DNA from: Paraburkholderia bryophila
GTDB lineage: Bacteria; Pseudomonadota; Gammaproteobacteria; Burkholderiales; Burkholderiaceae
Assembly: GCF_013409255.1 (NCBI RefSeq)
Contig: NZ_JACCAS010000001.1
Location: 2,666,001-2,730,000 of the forward strand
DNA: 64,000 bases
Reading direction: 5' to 3'
The notes below the pieces were generated by a model. It saw nothing but the letters and a program-made list of their open reading frames with translations, was not told the origin of the DNA and did no database searches. Position 1 is the first letter of the stretch, and each line of letters begins with the position of its first letter. The position numbers were made by a program, and so were the translations under genes. This document shows, in pieces, positions 36,358-45,929 of the stretch.

Positions 36358-37119
36358 TCAGAACGCCACCTCGGGCTTGGCCGCCGACCGGCTGCCCGGC
36401 AACGGCACATTGCTCGCGCCGTGATAGGTGTACACCAGTGAAAACTTCACCTGGTCGCTGAGGTTCTTGCCCGCCGAATGCAGCGTATTGCAGTGGAAGA
36501 ACACCACGTCGCCGGCCTTGAGTTCGGGCGATACCGCGGTGCGAATCCATGCCTCGTTGTCCGGCAGATCGGAGCGGAAAAACTTGGCCTCGTCGAAGCG
36601 TTCAGAGGTGAACGATGCGTTGTGCGACTTCGGCACCAGCCACAGCGCGCCGTTGTCGACCGTTTCGGAGCCGAGCGCCACCCACACCGACACCAGATCG
36701 TCGCGCTCGAACGACCAGTAGCGCACGTCGCGATGCCAGCCGGTCAAGCTGCCGTACGCCGGATGCTTGGTCATCACGCAGTTGTGATGCGCCCGCGACA
36801 GGCGCGGTTCTTCACCGAAATACAACTCCATCCAGCCGCGAATTTCCGGCGCGGTCGCCCATTGCGCAAAGGCCGGCGCGCGGCCATACGCGTCCAGCAA
36901 GCGCCGCACCGTCTGGCCGCCCGGCGCATGCCTGGAATCCGGCGCGCCGGGGTATTTCAGATCGGCTTCGAACTCGATTGGCGCCGCGGCTTCGTGCAAC
37001 TGGCGCTGTGCAATCTGCTTCAACTCATCGCAACGCTCGGGCGACACCAATCCGGGCACCACGACAAAACCCTGCTCCCGCAACGTCTGAATCTGCTCTT
37101 TCTTCGAATGAAGTGACAT
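36358..37119 (-). CDS. Phytanoyl-CoA dioxygenase (PhyH) family protein
   Basis: The 253-residue protein has the Fe(II)/2-oxoglutarate dioxygenase fold. Iron ligands His129 and Asp131 sit in GWHRDVRYW and His214 in NTLHSAGKN. It is likely a cytoplasmic hydroxylase of a small molecule. The PhyH family includes ectoine hydroxylases and many enzymes of unknown substrate, and the specific motif of ectoine hydroxylase is not apparent. The start ATG at 37119 has an adequate AACGGAAC upstream. No pathway neighbours are visible. Confidence 0.85.
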   Translation of the reverse strand: MSLHSKKEQIQTLREQGFVVVPGLVSPERCDELKQIAQRQLHEAAAPIEFEADLKYPGAPDSRHAPGGQTVRRLLDAYGRAPAFAQWATAPEIRGWMELYFGEEPRLSRAHHNCVMTKHPAYGSLTGWHRDVRYWSFERDDLVSVWVALGSETVDNGALWLVPKSHNASFTSERFDEAKFFRSDLPDNEAWIRTAVSPELKAGDVVFFHCNTLHSAGKNLSDQVKFSLVYTYHGASNVPLPGSRSAAKPEVAF

Positions 37120-37824
37120 GGTGTTCCGTTACCGTCGACTAGCTGATCCCTCGATTGTAAAGCGGGCGCGATCGGACGGTGCGCAGTTTCGCCGTGCGGA
37201 AGGACGTAGCGCAAATTTGTCGACGAGTGAGGTGACCTGACCACATAGAACCGTGTCTCCCTCATCCGCATTCGCCCACTGTCCGTTCGAAAATCGAATG
37301 GCCCGTTTGCCACGAGGTTAGAGTGAAATCGAATTACTTCACAGACGTAATGAACCACGATCGGGTATTCCAGAATCAATCCAAAAATGCCTGAGGATTA
37401 ATCATTCAATACGAATGGATTAAGAATCTGCGATTTCTCGTAGCGAATCCTAGGTGCGCACCGCGTCACCCGCGACGCGGCAAAATGCCCGCACGCCAAA
37501 TGGGCAAACACGCACGATAATCGGTCGCAACGGGCGCGACCCCGTCGACGCGCACCATTGCTTCACTCCGTAAAAACCCCGATTCGCAGGGTAAAAACCG
37601 ACTTTCTGACGTCATGAATCACGTGTAGCCTGCATACATGTTTAACGCCATTCCCGCACTAGCGCGCCGCATACTGGCCGCTAAGGCCAATATCACCGGC
37701 CTCCGTGCCTTTTCCGATCAAATCCCGGGCATTCGCGCCGTTCCTTGCGACATTGTCATTGGCACATTTGCTGCTCTGACTGACGCACCTTCCGACACGC
37801 GTCGCGTTGCCCACTTGTGAAGCC
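37120..37824. other. 705-bp region without a confident gene
   Basis: This long gap upstream of an Arg-rich frame includes an AT-rich patch at about 37380-37440. It also has a near-direct repeat GTAAAAACC (around 37571 and 37590) and a palindrome TGACGTCA near 37610. A 60-residue frame at 37638-37820 has no ribosome site and I do not call it. The patch and repeats may be promoter elements for either side. Confidence 0.35.
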
Positions 37825-38193
37825 ATGCATACTCTTCTGAATACCCGCCTTACCCGCGCCGCGCTGAAAGCGGCGCGTCCGGCGCGCCGCCACGTCGTGC
37901 GCGCGCTGCGCCACCATGCCACGCGCACCCGCGCGATGGGTGAACAATGGCGCGATGCCAAGGCGGTCGACGGCATTCGCACCTGGTTCCACACGTTCTT
38001 CTCCGCCCTGCGTCTGCAAGGCAGTTCGCGACGTTTTTCGCTGCGCACGCTGCTGCGTAAGCCGACGCCGCTGCGCCTCGCCGCCCCGCAACTCGCGCCG
38101 GTTGCCGCGCCGCAAAACACGAGCCGCCGTCCGCGCCGCATGTCGACGAACGGCAGCACCGGCTGGTTCGCGTTCGCGTTTGCGAGCCGTTAA
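37825..38193 (+). CDS. Arginine-rich basic hypothetical protein (122 residues)
   Basis: The ATG at 37825 gives a very basic protein (many Arg, few acidic residues) with no signal peptide or membrane segment and no recognised family. Third-position GC is high, as in neighbouring genes, and a terminator follows 45 bp later. Those features favour a real gene; the lack of a strong ribosome site and the composition argue against it. It may bind nucleic acid. Confidence 0.45.
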   Translation: MHTLLNTRLTRAALKAARPARRHVVRALRHHATRTRAMGEQWRDAKAVDGIRTWFHTFFSALRLQGSSRRFSLRTLLRKPTPLRLAAPQLAPVAAPQNTSRRPRRMSTNGSTGWFAFAFASR

Positions 38194-38236
38194 ACGCGCA
38201 AGCAAAGCAGTTCGCCCCAACCCGCGCACAAGCAAT

Positions 38237-38273
38237 AAAAAACCCCGCCAGGCTCACACCCGGCGGGGTTTTT
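38237..38273. terminator. Bidirectional rho-independent terminator
   Basis: AACCCCGCC (38241-38249) and GGCGGGGTT (38262-38270) form a 9-bp stem with A-tract before and T-tract after. It serves the Arg-rich gene on the plus strand and metK on the minus strand. Confidence 0.9.
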
Positions 38274-38293
38274 CTTAAGCGAACAGCTCGCGC

Positions 38294-39484
38294 TTATTCA
38301 GCCAGCGCGGCGACCGGTTCCGTACCGGCAGCTTCGGCGAGCGTCAAAGCCTTGTCCGTGGATTCCCACGTGAATTCCGGCTCTTCGCGGCCGAAGTGAC
38401 CGTAAGCCGCGCTCTTCTCGTAGATCGGGCGCAGCAGGTCGAGCATCTGGATGATGCCCTTCGGACGCAGGTCGAAATGCTCCTGCACGAGACGCGTGAT
38501 CGTCGCATCCGACACGCGGCCCGTGCCGAACGTGTTGACCATCACCGAAGTCGGCTGGGCGACGCCGATCGCGTACGACACCTGAATCAGGCAGCGCGAC
38601 GCGAGGCCGGCGGCCACGATGTTCTTCGCGACATAACGGCCGGCGTAAGCCGCCGAACGATCGACCTTCGACGGATCCTTGCCCGAGAACGCGCCGCCGC
38701 CGTGCGGTGCAGCGCCGCCGTACGTATCGACGATGATCTTGCGGCCCGTCAGGCCGCAATCGCCTTGCGGACCGCCAATCACGAACCGGCCGGTCGGGTT
38801 CACGAGGAACTTGATGTCGCCCTTGATCAGCTCGGCCGGCAGCGTCGGCTTGATGACTTCTTCGATCACGGCTTCGCGCAGCGTGGCCAGCTCGATATCC
38901 GGCGAATGTTGCGTGGACAGCACCACGGTGTCGATCGAATGCGGCTTGCCGTCGACGTAGCGCACGGTGACCTGTGACTTCGCATCCGGACGCAGCCACG
39001 GCAGACGGCCGTCGCGGCGCAGATTCGCCTGACGTTCCACCAGACGGTGCGACAGGTGGATCGGCAGCGGCATCAGTTCCGGCGTTTCTTCGCACGCGTA
39101 ACCGAACATCAGGCCCTGGTCGCCGGCGCCTTGATCGAGGTTGTTGTCGTGCGCGCGGTCCACGCCTTGGGCGATGTCCGGCGATTGCTTGTCGTAAGCG
39201 ACGAGCACCGCGCAGCCGCGGTAGTCGATACCGTATTCGGTGTTGTCGTAGCCGATGCGCTTGATCGTATTACGCGCGACCTGGATGTAATCGACGTTCG
39301 CGGTGGTGGTGATTTCACCCGCCAGCACGACCAGACCCGTGTTGCACAGCGTTTCCGCTGCGACGCGCGAGTACTTGTCTTCGGTCAGGATGGCGTCGAG
39401 GATCGCGTCCGAAATCTGATCCGCGACTTTGTCGGGATGGCCTTCGGAGACGGATTCGGAAGTGAAGAGATAGTCGTTTGCCAC
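38294..39484 (-). CDS. metK: S-adenosylmethionine synthetase
   Basis: The 396-residue protein is the expected length from GTG 39484, preceded by CTGGAG; the frame is open upstream but homologues begin [11 protein letters not shown]. The hallmark motifs are present: the ATP-binding [39 protein letters not shown] and the hexapeptide region. It makes SAM from methionine and ATP in the cytoplasm. metX/metW for methionine synthesis lie 17 kb away in the window. A long structured leader precedes it. Confidence 0.97.
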   Translation of the reverse strand: MANDYLFTSESVSEGHPDKVADQISDAILDAILTEDKYSRVAAETLCNTGLVVLAGEITTTANVDYIQVARNTIKRIGYDNTEYGIDYRGCAVLVAYDKQSPDIAQGVDRAHDNNLDQGAGDQGLMFGYACEETPELMPLPIHLSHRLVERQANLRRDGRLPWLRPDAKSQVTVRYVDGKPHSIDTVVLSTQHSPDIELATLREAVIEEVIKPTLPAELIKGDIKFLVNPTGRFVIGGPQGDCGLTGRKIIVDTYGGAAPHGGGAFSGKDPSKVDRSAAYAGRYVAKNIVAAGLASRCLIQVSYAIGVAQPTSVMVNTFGTGRVSDATITRLVQEHFDLRPKGIIQMLDLLRPIYEKSAAYGHFGREEPEFTWESTDKALTLAEAAGTEPVAALAE

Positions 39485-39656
39485 GTTGCAGACTCCAGTT
39501 GTGTGGTTACGGTTGAGTTTCACGTAGCCAGCTTCGGGAGCCTTGAAGCGGCGACGCTTTAGCGGAATACCTTACTGGCTGGGGCCTATCACGTGGATCG
39601 CACCCGCCAGCTTCGCCCCGCAAGTTGTCTATTAACTCGGCGAAGCACTTATTATA
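39485..39656 (-). promoter_or_regulatory. metK promoter and structured 5' leader
   Basis: On the minus strand a perfect -10 TATAAT occupies 39656-39651 (plus strand ATTATA). The expected start near 39644 coincides with the base of a hairpin formed by GCTTCGCC (39646-39639) and GGCGAAGC (39617-39610), read on the minus strand. Further pairing partners such as GCTGG and CCAGC follow. The leader is about 160 nt before the GTG. I could not match it to SAM-I, SAM-II or SAH riboswitch consensus. Confidence 0.5.
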
Positions 39657-39761
39657 GCGACTTCCTTTGTTTGTCACAGAGTGTCCACCCGTGTTGCATT
39701 TCGACCCGATCCAGAATTTCTTGAGTAAACCGTCGCGCGACGCCCTGAACGGAGGGACGGC

Positions 39762-40646
39762 ATGCTGAGTCTGCTTGGCGGCCATCTGGCGATCGGCCTG
39801 CTCAAATTTCTGGCACTACTGCCTTACGGTTTCGTGGCACGACTGGGCGACGGACTTGGCTGGCTGCTTTATCAGATTCCCAGCAATCGCAAGCGCGTCG
39901 TCCACATCAACCTGAGCCTGTGTTTCCCGGAGTGGAGCGCGGAGCACCGCGAAGAGATCGCGCAGAAACACTTCCGCCACGCGATCCGCAGCTACGTGGA
40001 GCGCAGCGTCCAGTGGTTCGGCTCGGCGGAGAAGTTGAAGAAACTCATTCAGGTGGACAGCGAGGTCGACCTGCTGGATCCGGACATGCCGCCCACGCTG
40101 TTGCTTGGCGCGCATTTCGTCGGCATCGAGGCCGGCTCCGTGTTCATCAACTACTCGCTGCACCGGCAGTGCGGCGCGCTCTACCAGCCGATGTCCAACA
40201 AGGTGCTCGACGACGTGGCGAAAGCGGCTCGCGGCCGCTTCGGCTCCGACATGGCGAGCCGCGCCGACAGCGCTCGCATCGTGCTGCGCTGGCTGCGCGA
40301 CCGCAAGCCGGTGATGCTGGGCGCCGACATGGACTACGGCATGCGCAACTCCACCTTCGTGCCGTTCTTTGGCGTACCCACCTGCACGCTCACCGCGGTG
40401 GGCCGACTGGCGGAAGTCGGGCATGCACAGGTCGTACCGTTCATCGGCGAGGTGCTGCCGAACTACAAGGGTTACCGGCTGAAGGTATTCAAGCCGTGGG
40501 AGAACTACCCCACCGGCGACGACGAAGCGGACGCCCGTCGCATGAACGCCTTCCTGGAAGAGCAGATTCCGCTGATGCCCGAGCAGTACTACTGGGTGCA
40601 CAAGCGCTTCAAAACCCGGCCGCCGGGCGAACCCAGCGTGTATTGA
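39762..40646 (+). CDS. lpxL: Lipid A biosynthesis lauroyl acyltransferase (LpxL/HtrB)
   Basis: The 294-residue protein has an N-terminal hydrophobic anchor ([17 protein letters not shown]) and the LPLAT catalytic motif HX4E in [10 protein letters not shown], then the substrate motif [17 protein letters not shown]. It adds a secondary acyl chain to Kdo2-lipid IVA at the inner membrane. GGAGGGACGG precedes the ATG. It heads a run lpxL-dapF-DUF484-xerC-rlmI on the plus strand and diverges from metK. Confidence 0.93.
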   Translation: MLSLLGGHLAIGLLKFLALLPYGFVARLGDGLGWLLYQIPSNRKRVVHINLSLCFPEWSAEHREEIAQKHFRHAIRSYVERSVQWFGSAEKLKKLIQVDSEVDLLDPDMPPTLLLGAHFVGIEAGSVFINYSLHRQCGALYQPMSNKVLDDVAKAARGRFGSDMASRADSARIVLRWLRDRKPVMLGADMDYGMRNSTFVPFFGVPTCTLTAVGRLAEVGHAQVVPFIGEVLPNYKGYRLKVFKPWENYPTGDDEADARRMNAFLEEQIPLMPEQYYWVHKRFKTRPPGEPSVY

Positions 40647-40680
40647 ACGCAGGCGCGGGCGCGTCACTTACAATAGCGTG

Positions 40681-41544
40681 ATGAAACTGAAATTCACCAA
40701 AATGCACGGCGCGGGCAACGACTTCGTCGTGCTCGACGGCTACACCCAACCGGTCAACCTGACGCCGGCGCAGGTGCGCGCGCTCGCGGACCGGCATTTC
40801 GGCGTCGGCGCCGACCAGTTGTTGCTGGTGGAAAAGCCCACCATCGCAGGCGTCGACTTCAGATATCGCATCTTCAATTGCGACGGCGGTGAAGTCGAAC
40901 ATTGCGGCAACGGCTCGCGCTGTTTCGTGAAGTTCGTTCACGACACGGGTCTGACCGACCAGCGCACGGTGCGTGTGCAGGTACAGAACGGCACTCTCAC
41001 GCTGACCATGCAGGAAAACGGCGAGGTGCTGGTCGACATGGGCGCGCCGGTGTTCGACCCGGAGCGCGTGCCGTTCGCCACCAAGGGCCTCGAAGGCCGT
41101 CGCGAAGGCGCGGACACGCTGTGGCCGCTCGACGTAAACGGCACGACGCGCTGGATTTCAGTCGTGTCCATGGGCAATCCGCACGCGGTCCAGGTGGTCG
41201 ACGACGTCGAAGCGTTTCCGGTGCTGGTCGAAGGCCCGGTGATCGAGCGTCACGCGCGCTTTCCGCAGCGCGTGAACGCGGGCTTCATGCAGATCGTCGG
41301 CCGTAGCGAGATCAAGCTGCGTGTGTTCGAGCGCGGCGCCGGCGAAACGCTGGCGTGCGGCACGGGCGCGTGCGCGGCGGTCGCGGCCGGAATCCGGCGC
41401 GGTTTGCTCGAAGCGCCGGTGCTTGTGCATACGCATGGCGGCAAGCTGACCATCACGTGGGACAGTGCGAAAGCCGACGAGCCGTTGCTGATGGCCGGCC
41501 CTGCGGCGACCGTCTTCGAAGGCGAGATTGAGCTGGCCGATTAG
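40681..41544 (+). CDS. dapF: Diaminopimelate epimerase
   Basis: The 287-residue protein has the two catalytic Cys in pseudo-symmetrical halves: Cys75 in EHCGNGSR and a second in [25 protein letters not shown] opens it as in all DapF. It converts LL- to meso-diaminopimelate for lysine and peptidoglycan. TACAAT at 40669-40674 lies only six bases before the ATG, so if that is the promoter the message would be nearly leaderless; readthrough from lpxL is equally likely. Confidence 0.95.
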   Translation: MKLKFTKMHGAGNDFVVLDGYTQPVNLTPAQVRALADRHFGVGADQLLLVEKPTIAGVDFRYRIFNCDGGEVEHCGNGSRCFVKFVHDTGLTDQRTVRVQVQNGTLTLTMQENGEVLVDMGAPVFDPERVPFATKGLEGRREGADTLWPLDVNGTTRWISVVSMGNPHAVQVVDDVEAFPVLVEGPVIERHARFPQRVNAGFMQIVGRSEIKLRVFERGAGETLACGTGACAAVAAGIRRGLLEAPVLVHTHGGKLTITWDSAKADEPLLMAGPAATVFEGEIELAD

Positions 41545-41613
41545 TTAGCTGCCTGAATCCATTGACCGAAGCGCCGCCCCAAGGCGTCGCCCCGTAGTCC
41601 TTTAGCCGAAACC

Positions 41614-42345
41614 ATGAACGATCGCGAAGTCGCCGAATACCTGCTCGCCAACCCCGAATTCTTCGCCGACCACGCGGAGACACTCGCGACCATCCGGCTC
41701 GCGAACCCGCACGGCAAAGCCGCGGTGTCGCTGCAGGAACGGCAGATGGAAATGCTGCGCGACAAGAACAAGCATCTCGAACGCCGCCTCGCCGAACTGC
41801 TGCGCTACGGCCACGAGAACGACAGCATCGCGTCGAAATTCAACCGCTGGACCATTCGCGTGATGGCCGAGCGCGATCCGTACGCGTTGCCGCGCACGAT
41901 CGCCACCGGTTTGCGCGATATCTTCGACGTGCCGCAAGCCGCGCTGCGCGTGTGGGACGTGGCCGAGCCTTATGCACAAGCCGACTTCGCGCGCCACGTC
42001 GGTGAAGAAGTGCGGATTTTCGCCAATAGCCTGACCACGCCGTATTGCGGCGCGAACACCGGCTTCGAAGCGGCGCAGTGGCTGGTGCCGTCCGCGAATG
42101 CGACGACTGCCGCGCCTGAAGAAAGCGCGTCCGGCGCAGCGCCGTCCGAAGCCGCGCACGTCACCGAGTCGATCGCGCTGCTCGCGTTGCGCGACCCCGA
42201 GGGCAAGGAAGAAGCACCGACCTTCGGCCTGCTGGTGATGGGTTCCGCCGACGCGCGCCGCTTCCACGACGGCATGGCGACCGATTTCCTGACGCAGATC
42301 GGCGCGCTGGCCAGCGCCGCGCTGAGCCGTTTGCTGCCGCGCTGA
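41614..42345 (+). CDS. DUF484 family protein
   Basis: The 243-residue protein matches DUF484: VAEYLLANPEFFADHAETL, QERQMEMLRDKNKHLERRL and a GAF-like C-terminal domain ending LTQIGALASAALSRLL. Such genes commonly lie between dapF and xerC, as here, but their role is not known. The middle of the protein (residues about 168-190) is an Ala/Ser/Glu-rich insert. It precedes xerC by 63 bp. Confidence 0.88.
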   Translation: MNDREVAEYLLANPEFFADHAETLATIRLANPHGKAAVSLQERQMEMLRDKNKHLERRLAELLRYGHENDSIASKFNRWTIRVMAERDPYALPRTIATGLRDIFDVPQAALRVWDVAEPYAQADFARHVGEEVRIFANSLTTPYCGANTGFEAAQWLVPSANATTAAPEESASGAAPSEAAHVTESIALLALRDPEGKEEAPTFGLLVMGSADARRFHDGMATDFLTQIGALASAALSRLLPR

Positions 42346-42408
42346 GCGCCGATCGTGCAACCGATCCGCTACCGCCGCCCAAGCCGCCCCAGCCGCTAAA
42401 AGCCCATC

Positions 42409-43332
42409 GTGACCGAAACCGACCCGATCGCCGCCTATCTGTCGAATCTCGAACATGAGCGGCGGCTGTCGGCGCATACGCTACGCGCTTATACCCACGA
42501 ACTCGACGAACTTCGGCTGCTGGCCAAAGGTCGGCCGCTGCAAAGCCTGACCGCGGTGGATATTCGCGGCGCTGTGTCCCGCGCGCATTCGGGCGGCCTG
42601 ACGGCGCGTTCGATCAGTCACCGGCTGTCGGCATGGCGCGCGTTTTACCGCTGGCTCGCCGGCCGCGTCGATCTGCCGGCCAACCCGGTCGCGACCGTGC
42701 GCGCGCCGAAGCAGCCGAAAACGCTGCCCAAAGCGCTGTCCGTCGACGACGCCACGCGCCTGATGGAAAGCCCACCGCCCGCATCGCTCGAAGGGTTGCG
42801 CGATCATGCAATGCTCGAACTGTTCTACTCGTCGGGTCTGCGACTGTCGGAACTGGTCGGCCTCGACGCCCGCTTCGCCGATGCCGACGGCTACCGCTCC
42901 GCCGGCTGGCTCAAGCTGGATGCCGCCGAAGTCGAAGTGCTCGGCAAGGGCAACCGGCGCCGCATCGTGCCGGTCGGCCGCAAAGCGCTGGAGGCATTGA
43001 ATGCGTGGCTCGCGGTGCGCGACCAGATGGTGAAGCACGATCCGCATCCGCTGTTTCTGTCGGCGCGCGGCAACCGGCTGTCGCCGAACGTGACGCGCGA
43101 GCGCGTGAAACGCGCGGCGCTCGCCGCCGGCATTCCCGCCAACGTACATCCGCACGTGTTGCGGCATTCGTTCGCCACGCATGTGCTGCAGTCGAGCGGC
43201 GATCTGCGCGCGGTGCAGGAACTGCTCGGCCATGCCAGCATCACCGCCACGCAGGTCTATACCGCGCTCGATTTCCAGCATCTCGCGCTCGTCTACGACA
43301 AGGCGCATCCGCGCGCCAAAAAACGCGACTGA
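42409..43332 (+). CDS. xerC: Site-specific tyrosine recombinase XerC
   Basis: The 307-residue start is GTG 42409. The N-terminal SAM-like domain (YLSNLEHERRLSAHTLRAYT) is followed by the catalytic domain. Its active residues appear in SGLRLSELVGL (Arg), HVLRHSFATH (His-x-x-Arg) and LGHASITATQVYT (His and nucleophile Tyr). It resolves chromosome dimers at dif with XerD. Context dapF-DUF484-xerC is the standard proteobacterial one. No dif-like site was recognised in the window. Confidence 0.95.
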   Translation: MTETDPIAAYLSNLEHERRLSAHTLRAYTHELDELRLLAKGRPLQSLTAVDIRGAVSRAHSGGLTARSISHRLSAWRAFYRWLAGRVDLPANPVATVRAPKQPKTLPKALSVDDATRLMESPPPASLEGLRDHAMLELFYSSGLRLSELVGLDARFADADGYRSAGWLKLDAAEVEVLGKGNRRRIVPVGRKALEALNAWLAVRDQMVKHDPHPLFLSARGNRLSPNVTRERVKRAALAAGIPANVHPHVLRHSFATHVLQSSGDLRAVQELLGHASITATQVYTALDFQHLALVYDKAHPRAKKRD

Positions 43333-43423
43333 TTCCGCTCGTTGTGGCGGTTCGCAGTCTCCGGTTTCGCTTCACTCGCCGCGTGCGTCTTGCCGCGCGG
43401 CTTAATGCTCTGCTGACACCCTG

Positions 43424-44626
43424 ATGAATATCGTTACGCTCAAACCGTCGAAAGAAAAGTCGCTGCTGCGCCGCCATCCGTGGGTCTATGCCAACGCGAT
43501 CGACCGCGTCGACGGCAATCCCGCGCCCGGCGTCACCGTGCTGGTGCGCGCGCACGACGGCCGCTTCCTCGCGCGCGCCGCCTACAGCCCGCATTCGCAG
43601 ATCCGCGCGCGGGTGTGGAGCTTCGACGAAAGCGAGCCGATCGATCACGCGTTCTTCAAGCGCCGCGTGCAACGCGCGCTCGCGCATCGGCAGACGATGG
43701 TGCACGACACCGGCGCGGTGCGGCTGATTTTCGGCGAAGCGGACGGCCTGCCCGGCCTGATCGTCGACCACTACGTCGCCGAAGACGAAGGCCAGCGCAG
43801 CCAGTTGGTTTGCCAGTTCATGGCGGCGGGCGTCGAGGCGTGGAAGGATGCGATCGTCGCCGCACTGGCCGACGCGACCGGCTGCCCGAACGTCTACGAG
43901 CGCTCGGATGTGTCGATCCGCCAGAAGGAAGGACTCGAGCAGATCACCGGCGTGCTGGCGGGCGAAGCGCCGTCGGACGCATTGATCGCGAGCGAAAACG
44001 GCGTGCGTTATCACGTCGACGTACGCAACGGCCACAAGACAGGTTTCTACGTCGATCAACGCGACAACCGCCTGCTGGTGCAGCAGCTTGCGCAGGATCG
44101 CGAGGTGCTGAACTGCTTCTGCTACACCGGCGGCTTCTCGCTGGCGGCGTTGAAGGGCGGCGCCAAAAGGGTGGTGTCAATCGATTCGTCCGGCGACGCG
44201 CTAGCGATCGCGCAGCAGAACGTCACGGCCAACGGCTTCGACGCTGAACGCGCAACGTGGCTCGACGCCGACGCCTTCAAGACGCTGCGCCGTCTGTACG
44301 ACGAAGGCGAGCGCTTCGACCTAGTCGTGCTCGATCCGCCGAAATTCGCGCCGTCGAAAGAACACGTGGACCGCGCGTCGCGCGCTTACAAGGACATCAA
44401 TCTGACCGGTCTGAAGCTGCTGCGCCCGGGCGGCCTGCTGTTCACCTACTCGTGCTCCGGCGCGATCGACTCCGAGCTGTTCCAGAAGATCGTCTCCAGC
44501 GCGGCCGCCGACGCACGCGTCGACGCGCGGATTCTCAAGCGACTCGGCGCCGGCGTGGATCATCCGCTGCTCACCGCGTTCCCGGAAGGCGAATACCTGA
44601 AGGGCTTGCTGTTGCAAATCGCCTGA
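43424..44626 (+). CDS. rlmI: 23S rRNA m5C methyltransferase, RlmI type
   Basis: The 400-residue protein has an N-terminal PUA domain (LKPSKEKSLLRRHPWVYANAI) and a class I methyltransferase domain. The SAM-binding NCFCYTGGFSLAALKGGAK and the catalytic LDPPKFAPSKEH are present. E. coli RlmI methylates C1962 of 23S rRNA. It is last in the plus-strand run beginning at lpxL. Confidence 0.92.
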   Translation: MNIVTLKPSKEKSLLRRHPWVYANAIDRVDGNPAPGVTVLVRAHDGRFLARAAYSPHSQIRARVWSFDESEPIDHAFFKRRVQRALAHRQTMVHDTGAVRLIFGEADGLPGLIVDHYVAEDEGQRSQLVCQFMAAGVEAWKDAIVAALADATGCPNVYERSDVSIRQKEGLEQITGVLAGEAPSDALIASENGVRYHVDVRNGHKTGFYVDQRDNRLLVQQLAQDREVLNCFCYTGGFSLAALKGGAKRVVSIDSSGDALAIAQQNVTANGFDAERATWLDADAFKTLRRLYDEGERFDLVVLDPPKFAPSKEHVDRASRAYKDINLTGLKLLRPGGLLFTYSCSGAIDSELFQKIVSSAAADARVDARILKRLGAGVDHPLLTAFPEGEYLKGLLLQIA

Positions 44627-44828
44627 TCGCCCATAGCTTCAGGGTTATTTCGCGCGCCGGCACTGCTTTGTGCTCGGGCGGTTGAAAAGCAGGCTTGAAA
44701 CCGCCCGCCTGCACCGGCTTGACAGATATGTTTCAATAACCGGCTAGACAAGGCTGCGCGCCATCCGGCCGCCGCGCCTGGTCCAAGCCCCCGATTACGC
44801 ACGTTTCACGAACATACAGGCGACCCTC

Positions 44829-45929
44829 ATGATCCCAGTCACCATCCTCACCGGCTTTCTCGGCAGCGGCAAAACCACCCTGCTCAAGCGCATCCTGGAC
44901 GAAAAGCACGGCATGAAGATCGCCGTGATCGAGAACGAGTTCGGCGAAGAGAACATCGACAACGAAATTCTCGTGCAGGACACGACCGAGCAGATCATTC
45001 AGATGAGCAACGGCTGCATCTGCTGCACGATCCGCGGCGACCTCGCGCGCGTGCTGGGCGATCTGGCGGCGAAGAAGCAGGCCGGCGAAGTGGATTTCGA
45101 CCGCATCGTGATCGAAACCACCGGCCTCGCGAATCCGGGTCCGGTCGCGCAGACCTTCTTCATGGATAACCAGATCGCCGACGAATTCCTGCTCGACGCG
45201 ATCATCACGCTGGTCGACGCGAAGCACGCGAACCATCAACTGGACGAACACGAAGTAGTGCAGCGCCAGGTCGGTTTCGCCGACCGCCTGTTCATCACCA
45301 AGGCCGACCTGGTCGACGAACAGCACGTGGACGCGCTGCGCCACCGTCTGCTGCACATGAACCCGAGGGCGCCGATCAAGGTCGTCAATTTCGGTGAAGC
45401 GGACATCAAGGAAATCTTCGACCTGCGCGGCTTCAACCTGAATTCGAAGCTCGAAATCGACCCGGACTTCCTCGCCGAAGACGAACACGCGCACAGCCAC
45501 GCTCACGCGCACGACGAGCACGGCCATACGCAGGGGCACGACGACCACGATCACGCCGACTGCGATCACGACCACGGCAAGTGCGATCACGAAGGCCACG
45601 ATCACGCGAATCACCACCATGCGCACCACGACGACAAGATCAAGTCGTTCGTCTACCGCAACGATCGTCCGTTCGATCCGAACAAGCTGGAAGACTTCCT
45701 CGGCGGCATCCTGCAGATCTACGGCGAACGCCTGCTGCGCTACAAGGGCGTGCTGTATATGAAGGGCGTCGACCGTAAAGTCGTGTTCCAGGGCGTGCAT
45801 CAGATGATGGGCAGCGATCTGGCCGCGAAATGGCAGCCGATCGAAAAAAAGACCAACAAGATGGTGTTCATCGGCATCGAACTGCCGCAAGACCTGATCA
45901 CCGACGGTCTGGACGCCTGCCTCGCATAA
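44829..45929 (+). CDS. COG0523 (CobW/ZngA-like) GTPase with histidine-rich segment
   Basis: The 366-residue protein has Walker A GFLGSGKT at residues 9-16, the metal-binding CxCC in NGCICC (residues 61-66), the Walker B ETTGLANP and the guanine motif TKADLVD. A stretch of His and Asp residues at about 217-272 probably stores or senses metal. The CobW C-terminal domain follows. Proteins of this group deliver zinc or cobalt to client enzymes using GTP. It lies about 700 bp upstream of dksA. A perfect -35 TTGACA at 44719-44724 may serve it. Confidence 0.9.
   Translation: MIPVTILTGFLGSGKTTLLKRILDEKHGMKIAVIENEFGEENIDNEILVQDTTEQIIQMSNGCICCTIRGDLARVLGDLAAKKQAGEVDFDRIVIETTGLANPGPVAQTFFMDNQIADEFLLDAIITLVDAKHANHQLDEHEVVQRQVGFADRLFITKADLVDEQHVDALRHRLLHMNPRAPIKVVNFGEADIKEIFDLRGFNLNSKLEIDPDFLAEDEHAHSHAHAHDEHGHTQGHDDHDHADCDHDHGKCDHEGHDHANHHHAHHDDKIKSFVYRNDRPFDPNKLEDFLGGILQIYGERLLRYKGVLYMKGVDRKVVFQGVHQMMGSDLAAKWQPIEKKTNKMVFIGIELPQDLITDGLDACLA

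Noticed and set aside
37638..37820. 60-codon frame
   Set aside because: No ribosome site, no motif, atypical composition, and it lies in a likely promoter region.
39485..39656. SAM-II riboswitch before metK
   Set aside because: A short GCTAAAG resembles part of SAM-II, but the stem and pseudoknot order of that class cannot be drawn here.
44719..44750. Zur-type operator before the COG0523 GTPase
   Set aside because: GTTTCAATAAC is only weakly palindromic and its arm spacing (5) differs from the Zur consensus (7).
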